DNA of 8,585 bases from an uncultured Bacilli bacterium (lineage in GTDB: Bacteria > Bacillota_I > Bacilli_A > RF39 > UBA660), in assembly GCA_947629195.1 (NCBI GenBank), contig CANRCS010000039.1:1-8585 (forward strand), written 5' to 3'. Made by a program: the position numbers and the translations under genes. The notes beneath the pieces were generated by a model that saw nothing but the letters and a program-made list of their open reading frames with translations, made no database searches and was not told the DNA's origin. Numbering within the stretch: position 1 is the first letter of the stretch; every line of letters starts with the position of its first letter. Positions 1 to 5,302 of this stretch are shown here, in pieces.

Positions 1-221
1 TGGTCTATTCTTTTACTTGGTTTATCTTTTATTTCTTTTAAGTCTGTTTTCATTTCTGATACATCTTCTGTAACTTTGTCTACTTTTGAATCTACTTTTG
101 TTAATGCGACATAAACATTATTCAATTCATCTATTTTTTTATCATGTTCATCAAGTCTTTTTGTATTTGATTTAGAACGCTGATTTATTTGTTCCAATTT
201 TTTTATTTCATCTTTGTTCAC
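1..221 (-). CDS. xhlA: XhlA-like (haemolysin XhlA family) coiled-coil protein, C-terminus cut off by window edge
   Basis: This reads as the first 73 codons of a small lysis-module protein. A GTG start at 221-219 is forced: a TAA lies immediately upstream in frame, and AAAAGGTGA stands just before the start. The visible part is highly charged and heptad-like (LEQINQRSKSNTKRLDEHDK, then KVDSKVDKVTEDVSEMKTDL), so a long amphipathic helix or coiled coil. It ends in EIKDKPSKRID. In the XhlA family this kind of charged helix ending in a KPSKR-type motif leads into one C-terminal membrane helix; here that helix would lie beyond base 1 and is not seen. XhlA-type proteins sit at the membrane and cooperate with a holin and endolysin in host lysis. 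Position just downstream of the tail-tip genes fits. The family call rests on residue pattern and context; another holin-associated coiled-coil protein is possible. Confidence 0.72.
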   Translation of the reverse strand, partial: MNKDEIKKLEQINQRSKSNTKRLDEHDKKIDELNNVYVALTKVDSKVDKVTEDVSEMKTDLKEIKDKPSKRID

Positions 222-244
222 TTAATCACCTTTTTTCTTTTTAA

Positions 245-733
245 TTAATTCGCTGTTTTAGTATAATGTAATGTAACAGATAAGTTACCATTTTTTAAAC
301 CACTTCTTATGTCCGTACCAAACTGGAGAATCAACTTATAGTCATTGTTCTCTGGACGAATAAAGTATTGATATCCATATTTTACAAAGTCTCCAAAATA
401 TCCACCAAATAAAGGACGAATATCTTTACTAGGTAAGTGTATAAATCCTTCAACATCTACCAATGTATCGATATCAGAAATACCTAGACTAATTTTACAT
501 TCTTCTTGTCCATCAATTACTGCATTAACGACCTTACTATAAATTGCTTTCTTATCTATCCATACCTTATTTGTCTTAGTTTCTGTTGTAGAATATATAT
601 ATTTTGTCATTTCATCAATTGTTTCTTTATCATACGTATTTGTTCCAAATGGTTGTTCATCTTTATCTATTAATATATTTGGAATTATTATATTTCCATC
701 CTTATCTTTTAAATTATTTCTTTTTTTTGCCAT
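245..733 (-). CDS. Tail-tip/fibre protein with WIDxKxIY-type C-terminal domain
   Basis: This 162-residue protein has two parts. The first 20 residues carry a basic peptide (KKRNNLKDKDGN) that also begins the gene upstream. A linker follows. From about residue 58 comes a beta-rich domain starting VWIDKKAIYSKVV and ending NLSVTLHYTKTAN. The W-I-D-x-K-x-I-Y opening and the YTKT ending are recurrent in tail-fibre and baseplate accessory proteins of Bacillota phages, and I use that as the family evidence. No catalytic motif or signal peptide is visible. The start is the only ATG near the 5' end, but there is no convincing SD (upstream is AAGCCAAAATAAC). Translation may therefore be weak or may follow from the preceding fibre gene 28 nt away. 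Role inferred: an outer tail-tip or host-contact component, incorporated late. It is the last structural gene before the lysis module. Confidence 0.7.
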   Translation of the reverse strand: MAKKRNNLKDKDGNIIIPNILIDKDEQPFGTNTYDKETIDEMTKYIYSTTETKTNKVWIDKKAIYSKVVNAVIDGQEECKISLGISDIDTLVDVEGFIHLPSKDIRPLFGGYFGDFVKYGYQYFIRPENNDYKLILQFGTDIRSGLKNGNLSVTLHYTKTAN

Positions 734-761
734 GTTATTTTGGCTTATTTAATACACTTAA

Positions 762-1178
762 TTATGAAACACGTTTCCATCTATAAACTGCTTGATATGG
801 TGGGAGGTTGTTATGTGGTTGATCTCCACCAACATTGTTTGTATACTTTGCCCAATAAGATTGAACACCAGATTTTAAACCATCTGTCATACCACCAGCA
901 GTTTGGTCAGCGTTAAACGTGTGATTATGGCTAGGCATCTCACTAATAGTTAGTTTATGTGCTTTTTCTCCTCCTGTTTTGTTCGCTTTAAAATCTGCAT
1001 CAGATTCATCTACTCCAACTAAAAATTTTCCTTTACCATAAAATTCCCATGTACCATAAAAGCACTTTTTAATGTCTTCAGATACGTCATTTTCATTTTC
1101 ATAAATTGTTCCAATTGGAAACCAAAGTTTTTGTGTAAGTGTATTATTATCTTTATCTTTCAAATTTGTTCTTTTCAT
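762..1178 (-). CDS. gp10/collar-type tail fibre tip protein, copy 2 (keeps HxH motif)
   Basis: This 138-residue protein has the layout of the phage baseplate gp10 C-terminal / short tail fibre collar group. FPIGTIYENENDVSEDI (residues 20-36) resembles the usual P-x-GSIY segment, and CFYGTWE and LVGVDESD follow. GEKAHKLTISEMPSHNHTF then matches the collar G-x-x-x-H-x-L-x-x-x-E-x-P-x-H-x-H pattern, and the end is HNNLPPYQAVYRWKRVS. In T4 gp12 and related proteins, HxH histidines from a trimer bind metal, so SHNH may do the same here; that is inference. The first residues (KRTNLKDKDNN) match the start of the next gene downstream. The ATG at 1178 follows the previous stop by 22 nt and lacks a clear SD. 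It is a tandem paralogue of the gene at 1201-1617. Probable role: trimeric tip of a tail fibre that contacts the cell. Confidence 0.8.
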   Translation of the reverse strand: MKRTNLKDKDNNTLTQKLWFPIGTIYENENDVSEDIKKCFYGTWEFYGKGKFLVGVDESDADFKANKTGGEKAHKLTISEMPSHNHTFNADQTAGGMTDGLKSGVQSYWAKYTNNVGGDQPHNNLPPYQAVYRWKRVS

Positions 1179-1200
1179 AAGTATTATCTACTTATTGCTC

Positions 1201-1617
1201 TTATGAAACTCTAATCCATCTGTAAACGGTTCTTGATGGTTGTACAATACTGAATGGTTGGTCTGTCTTGTCACCTGTTGTATTATTTTGATAATTCCCC
1301 CACCCTGATTGTTGTGCCCAGTTATTATTACCATAACCACTTTTATTACTTCTAATTGTAACTAGTCCTGGTAATTCTTCTTTACTTAATGTATGTGTTT
1401 TTTCTCCAAGAGATTTATCTGGCGTTTTGAAATCATCATCAGTTTCATCTACACCAACCAATACTTCACCATTACCATATCGTTCCCATGTACCATAGAA
1501 GCATTTTTTTATTTCTTCTGTAATATCATTTTTGTTTTCGTAAATACTTCCTATTGGTAGCCATACTTTCTGGATTATTGTTTCATTATTATTGTCGTGA
1601 TGTGATACTACTTTCAT
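1201..1617 (-). CDS. gp10/collar-type tail fibre tip protein, copy 1 (HxH motif lost)
   Basis: This 138-residue paralogue of the next gene belongs to the same gp10-C/collar-like group: LPIGSIYENKNDITEEI, CFYGTWERYGNGEVLVGVDE, GEKTHTLSKEELP, and the ending QPFSIVQPSRTVYRWIRVS. Over the 46 residues starting VWLPIG I count 33 identical to the downstream copy. After KEELP the copies part: this one has GLVTIRSNKSGYGNNNW instead of the SHNH segment, so the putative metal-binding histidines are gone. Its first 13 residues (MKVVSHHDNNNET) also differ from the NLKDKD start shared by the next two genes. The ATG at 1617 has a good SD, GAGGTGG, four bases upstream, and lies 30 nt after the small G8-tract ORF. 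Two different tips from one locus could be alternative receptor binders or a hetero-oligomer; the sequence does not decide. Confidence 0.8.
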   Translation of the reverse strand: MKVVSHHDNNNETIIQKVWLPIGSIYENKNDITEEIKKCFYGTWERYGNGEVLVGVDETDDDFKTPDKSLGEKTHTLSKEELPGLVTIRSNKSGYGNNNWAQQSGWGNYQNNTTGDKTDQPFSIVQPSRTVYRWIRVS

Positions 1618-1636
1618 AGTGCCACCTCACTTGAAA

Positions 1637-1667
1637 GAAAGATAGGATTAAGCCTTATCCTCCTTTC
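1637..1667 (-). promoter_or_regulatory. Imperfect hairpin in the leader of fibre copy 1, masking an orphan SD
   Basis: GAAAG (1637-1641) pairs with CTTTC (1663-1667), and AGGAT (1644-1648) pairs with ATCCT (1657-1661), around an 8-base loop with a small 2x1 internal loop. On the minus-strand transcript the 5' arm contains AAAGGAGG, a near-perfect SD, but no ATG, GTG or TTG lies at a workable distance downstream. The hairpin lies between the G8 tract and the fibre start at 1617 and overlaps the end of the small ORF. There is no U-run on either strand, so it is not an intrinsic terminator. A role in translation control or RNA processing is inferred only. Confidence 0.35.
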
Positions 1668-1731
1668 CATTTTTGGAGCAACTAGTAAATTTGCCCCCCC
1701 CGACCAAACTAATGTTTGTGTATTTTTTCAT
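1648..1731 (-). CDS. Candidate 27-residue ORF with internal G8 tract, upstream of fibre genes
   Basis: This short ORF has its own signals: ATG at 1731, AGAGGT nine bases upstream, and TAA at 1650-1648. The peptide begins MKKYTNISLVGGGKF and ends SCSKNGKEDKA; the three glycines come from the run of eight G. It fills most of the 138-nt gap between the minor structural gene and the first fibre gene. Many codons end in G or C, unlike its neighbours. If one G were missing, the frame would run on for 38 codons in all and stop at a TGA overlapping the ATG at 1617 (ATGA). With nine G it would hit TAG within four codons after the tract. It could be a small structural peptide, a leader that tunes fibre translation, or chance. 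I recognise no family. Confidence 0.4.
   Translation of the reverse strand: MKKYTNISLVGGGKFTSCSKNGKEDKA
1694..1701. repeat. Homopolymer of eight C (G8 on the coding strand)
   Basis: Eight consecutive C on the plus strand, G8 in the minus-strand transcript. It stands out in this AT-rich DNA, where the other long homopolymers are A or T. Such G/C tracts are prone to slippage during replication and are classic phase-variation sites when they lie in or before surface-protein genes. Here the tract lies inside the small ORF at 1731-1648, directly upstream of the fibre genes. Confidence 0.9.
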
Positions 1732-1755
1732 TATTTTTTTACCTCTTTTCTATTT

Positions 1756-2415
1756 TTATTCTTCGATTGTTTCTACTTCTTCAAAGTAAACTACGTTGTT
1801 TAATTTTTCATTTATTGTGTCAATTTGATTTTGTAAATTACTTGCTTGGTTTTCATCAAGTTGATTTTTTAAGTTTTGAAACCAATTTTCAAATGCTGCC
1901 TGATATTGATTAAAAATTTCCTTTGTTTCAATTTGTTTGACTGCGCCAACTACATTTCCACAAAGAGTTTCATCAAATCTAGTATCTTTTATCATTGAAT
2001 TAGTTATATTAGTTGTTCCTGCTGGAATTGTAATTTGTGCAATTACCAAATCATAAATATTGTTCGTTCTAGTTGGTGTTGGAGCAATTACTGATGATGA
2101 TGGATTACCTTCAACTATCATTACGCTTATTTTTCTTTCATCTAAATCAAGCCTAACAACCACATTATCAATTCTCGAATAGTTTCCATCTGCAATAGAA
2201 CAAGTTAATATATTTGACTCAGTATTGCTATAACCGTATCCATTGATATTTGCATCTCCAGGAGTTATTTCAACTGACATACCACTTGATGCTTTAACTG
2301 CCAGTCCATCATTAAAAATGCCATTTGTGAAATACTTCTTAAAAAATGCTGCAAAATCTTCTGCATCATATACTCTGTCTGAATTAATTGCATTAAAAAA
2401 ACCAAACTTCTCCAT
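1756..2415 (-). CDS. Baseplate/minor structural protein with C-terminal helical stalk
   Basis: This 219-residue protein has a pattern recurrent among Bacillota phage minor structural proteins that follow the tail hub. FFNAINSDRVYDAEDFAAFF (residues 6-25) is followed by KASSGMSVEITPGDANINGY (41-60) and RIDNVVVRLDLDERKISV (81-98). Then come a Pro/Thr-rich APTPTRTNNIYDLVIAQITI (111-130) and KDTRFDETLCGNVVG (143-157). Residues 160-210 are helical and Gln/Asn-rich, probably a trimeric coiled coil, and the tail is acidic (EEVETIEE). Known members are generally taken as baseplate connectors or receptor-binding scaffolds; no enzyme motif is visible. The ATG at 2415 has a strong SD, GGGAGGAG, ten bases upstream, and follows the hub stop by 24 nt. 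The helical end may trimerise the protein and present the fibre tips encoded next, which is inference from gene order. Confidence 0.75.
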   Translation of the reverse strand: MEKFGFFNAINSDRVYDAEDFAAFFKKYFTNGIFNDGLAVKASSGMSVEITPGDANINGYGYSNTESNILTCSIADGNYSRIDNVVVRLDLDERKISVMIVEGNPSSSVIAPTPTRTNNIYDLVIAQITIPAGTTNITNSMIKDTRFDETLCGNVVGAVKQIETKEIFNQYQAAFENWFQNLKNQLDENQASNLQNQIDTINEKLNNVVYFEEVETIEE

Positions 2416-2439
2416 TTGGTTAACACTCCTCCCTATTTA

Positions 2440-4446
2440 TTAGTCATCTATAAATTTTTCAGGTAATGGTGTACCAGTAACAATATTTATAGATTTCTTT
2501 CCATCTTCTATTATTTCTTCAATCTCTGTTATTCTTTCAGATGAGATATAATCCCATTTAGGTTTTGCTACATTTACAATATCACCTAAATCAAATTTAT
2601 CTTTATAATCATCTGCGCTAACATCAAAACTGAATGAACTAACTTCATTTGTTAATGAATTAACACCATCTTGATATAATATTTTCTTGTATTCATCATT
2701 ACTTAAACCATTACTACTTTGATTTTTACTATCTACAAATTTTTCAAATAATTTAAATCCAGTAGCATTTTCTAAATTAACTTCTACTAAAGTTCTATTA
2801 GTATCTTCACCAGTTCCACCTACTAATGCATAATTAACTTTAGTGGAATTGCTAATTGTTAATTCTGATTTATCTATGTTGTACTCATCATCTGAAAATG
2901 AATATCTTTCATTTTTTTCTTGAGATATTGTTCTATCTAATCCACGATAATTTTCAAAAATAAAAACCTTGTTTTCAAGGTTTGGTACAATTCTAAATCC
3001 AACATTAGAATATTTTGATAATTTAATTAGATAATCATATATGTTTTTGTATGTACATTGAAAATTAATATTTTCACTATCAAACGTAGTTTGTTCTATT
3101 TCAAATTTAGGAAATGGTGACATTTGATATAATAATGATTTCATACCATCAACGCTTGTACCATTAAAATTAATCTGTTTCTTTACTATTCGCCTATCTA
3201 ATATACTAGACAGAAATCTTCCTGAGATTGTATAATCTTCATCTGTCCCATTATCACTAAAACTAATTGTTTCAATAATTCCAGCTTCAGTATAATTATT
3301 TCTCATAATTAAATAATCATTCTTTAAATAGTCTATAATAGTATCATCTGGAGTTAAAACTATTTCAAATTCACCTGCTTCAAAATATTTTCTACGCCAT
3401 CTCAAAGATTTAAAACTATCTATTGTTCCAATAAAATTAAAATCTAAATCATATATGTACAATATTTCATTATCTACCTGTGATGATACTATTTCACGTG
3501 AAATAGAAACAGTTACTATTGAACCTGTATCATCTTTAGTCCACCAATTTCCACATATTAAGAACATTTGTTGTTCTTGACTAAAAGCCATACCATAATT
3601 ATAACCACCTGTACCACGATAAAACCATTCCCAAGTTATTCCATCTTTTGAATATGCTATTGAATTTGGTTCAGCTGTCATAATCATATAAATACCATTA
3701 CCATAGGCAACTTTAGTAATTTCTCTATCACAATTTTCAAATACTTTCTGCCAATTGTTCCCATTAGTAGAAAACAATATTATTTTATTATCTGCAACTG
3801 CTACTAAACCATTACCTCCAGATGTAATCGCTCTGATTTCTTCAGATATTCCAGAATTACATTGTACCCAGTTAGTTAAATTAGTTGATTTAGCGATATA
3901 GCCATCTGTTCCGACAACATAATAATAGCCATTATAATATGTTATATCTTTTAACGCTTTATCAAATGTTGCTTTATTTATCCATGTTTGTCCATCTTTA
4001 GAAGTTAATATGTGCCCTTCCCATCTTAAAAAAGAACCATTTCGTGTCCATTTACACCAAGTAACAACTATAAATTGTCCATTTATGAATTTAATATTAT
4101 TAAAATAATCTTGCGAGAAATTAATTTTACTCCATGTTGTTAAATCTACACTTTTGTACATAGTATTATTTCTATCAGGTGTTCCAACAATGTAAATACC
4201 ATTACCATAAGCAAGTTTTGGCGTTAGTCCTAAATCTTCTTTATTCACAAAGGTATGAATTATTTTATCCGTAAATGTTTTTAAATCTGCTGATGTACAT
4301 ATATGTATATCACCTGTCCATTGATTATTATCAGAATTATCAATATGTTCAATCCCTAAAGCAGTAAATACCCATTGTCCATTTGCATATATTACATCTC
4401 TAAAACAAACATTTTTAACTGTATTATAAATTGCTTTATATTCCAT
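2440..4446 (-). CDS. Tail hub (gp37-like/Tal-type) protein with N-terminal Asp-box beta-propeller
   Basis: This 668-residue protein is a two-part fusion. Residues 1-310 hold six repeats of 38-50 residues, each with YGNG/FINGQ-like strands and an Asp-box-like turn: SADLKTF (52-58), SVDLTTW (99-105), SKDGQTW (149-155), STNLTNW (187-193), STNGNNW (226-232) and SKDGITW (266-272). That predicts a six-bladed propeller of the sialidase/BNR fold. I cannot identify a catalytic set, so glycan binding is as likely as cleavage. Residues 327-668 begin EILYIYDLDFNFIGTIDSFK, continue with SLRWRRKYFEAGEFEIVL, and resemble the siphovirus ReqiPepy6 Gp37-like tail protein family. That family occupies the position of the tail-associated lysin (Tal) or hub just after Dit. 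The ATG at 4446 follows the Dit stop TGA by three bases; GAGGCGGTG inside the Dit end is the likely SD. Having the extra domain ahead of the hub domain is unusual. Confidence 0.83.
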   Translation of the reverse strand: MEYKAIYNTVKNVCFRDVIYANGQWVFTALGIEHIDNSDNNQWTGDIHICTSADLKTFTDKIIHTFVNKEDLGLTPKLAYGNGIYIVGTPDRNNTMYKSVDLTTWSKINFSQDYFNNIKFINGQFIVVTWCKWTRNGSFLRWEGHILTSKDGQTWINKATFDKALKDITYYNGYYYVVGTDGYIAKSTNLTNWVQCNSGISEEIRAITSGGNGLVAVADNKIILFSTNGNNWQKVFENCDREITKVAYGNGIYMIMTAEPNSIAYSKDGITWEWFYRGTGGYNYGMAFSQEQQMFLICGNWWTKDDTGSIVTVSISREIVSSQVDNEILYIYDLDFNFIGTIDSFKSLRWRRKYFEAGEFEIVLTPDDTIIDYLKNDYLIMRNNYTEAGIIETISFSDNGTDEDYTISGRFLSSILDRRIVKKQINFNGTSVDGMKSLLYQMSPFPKFEIEQTTFDSENINFQCTYKNIYDYLIKLSKYSNVGFRIVPNLENKVFIFENYRGLDRTISQEKNERYSFSDDEYNIDKSELTISNSTKVNYALVGGTGEDTNRTLVEVNLENATGFKLFEKFVDSKNQSSNGLSNDEYKKILYQDGVNSLTNEVSSFSFDVSADDYKDKFDLGDIVNVAKPKWDYISSERITEIEEIIEDGKKSINIVTGTPLPEKFIDD

Positions 4447-4449
4447 TAA

Positions 4450-5301
4450 TCACACCGCCTCATAGTGATTGTAATAGTAAAATTCTACTTCAAGATTTTC
4501 TATACCATCATCAGCATCAAACTTAAAACTATTTGTACCATTATGTAATTGTAAAAATTTAGAACCGAAAACTAAAATATTATTTTTTCTTTTTCGTTCG
4601 TTATCAACATTAACATAAATATTTTTTTGGTTTATATAAGTAGTAACTTCAATACTATCACCATCTGACAACGATTGATTTAGGATTAATGTTTCTTCAG
4701 TTATTACATTAGTCAATTTGGGATTTACAACATTTCCTAATGCATTAAAAACAATTCTCATTCCAATTTCTATATTAGATAAATTAATTATAGTTGCTAA
4801 TAAAGATGTTGACTTACTACCAAATTGAATACCTTGTCCATCTGGAATAATTAATGGAAATGTTAAAAGTTTATTCCAATTTGCAAGCTGTACAACCGTT
4901 TCCTCAATATCAGTAAAATATGGACTAGGACATAATAGACTTATTTGGAAAATTTCATGAGAATTATTATCACTAATTTTAACGCTTTCTACATAATAAG
5001 TTATCTTCCTAGATATATCCTTTTCATAATAGTAAAGCGTTCCACAATCATTCAATGGGAACGCTTTATACAATTTATCTCTATAATTAATTTGATTTCT
5101 ACAACTACCTGTAATAGTTATTGGTCTATCATTTATTGAAGTTCCTATGTATTTACTACCAACCCCAAATGCACTTTTAACTGTTGCTAATTCGCCAGCA
5201 ATTTCATGTATTCCGTCAATGGTATCTAATAAAAATGGAAATTTATTTGATATTTCAATAATTTCGCCAGTTGATGATTTACAAATTATACTTTTGCTCA
5301 T
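4450..5301 (-). CDS. dit: Distal tail protein (Dit), siphovirus Sipho_tail family
   Basis: This 283-residue protein lies between the tape measure and the hub, the fixed position of Dit, which forms the ring joining tail tube to baseplate. The N-terminal half (residues 1-130) has the family pattern: a turn at LDTIDGIHE, then SKYIGTSINDRPITITGS and RDKLYKAFPLNDCGTLYYYE. The C-terminal half starts at LLCPSPYF (about 122-129), which is typical of the hinge before the galectin-like domain, and ends in beta strands (NILVFGSKFLQLHNGTNSFK). Length fits classic Dit without a large carbohydrate-binding insertion. The ATG at 5301 is one base after the tape measure stop; AAGG lies eight bases upstream, inside the tape measure 3' end, so the two are probably translationally coupled. 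The stop is TGA, followed in the same frame by TTA and the hub ATG. Confidence 0.85.
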   Translation of the reverse strand: MSKSIICKSSTGEIIEISNKFPFLLDTIDGIHEIAGELATVKSAFGVGSKYIGTSINDRPITITGSCRNQINYRDKLYKAFPLNDCGTLYYYEKDISRKITYYVESVKISDNNSHEIFQISLLCPSPYFTDIEETVVQLANWNKLLTFPLIIPDGQGIQFGSKSTSLLATIINLSNIEIGMRIVFNALGNVVNPKLTNVITEETLILNQSLSDGDSIEVTTYINQKNIYVNVDNERKRKNNILVFGSKFLQLHNGTNSFKFDADDGIENLEVEFYYYNHYEAV

Positions 5302-5302
5302 A

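Noticed and set aside
1637..1667. Intrinsic terminator separating the hub/baseplate genes from the fibre genes.
   Set aside because: The hairpin is imperfect and lacks a U-run on either strand; it stays listed only as a possible leader structure.
1694..1701. Dismissing the C8 run as a sequencing error that breaks a gene.
   Set aside because: The present length already gives an ORF with its own SD and a clean stop, so an error is not needed to explain it; read-level checks are proposed instead.
1201..4446. Diversity-generating retroelement acting on the fibre or propeller genes.
   Set aside because: No reverse transcriptase, no template/variable repeat pair and no adenine-biased variable segment were seen. 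The Asp-box repeats are diverged protein repeats.
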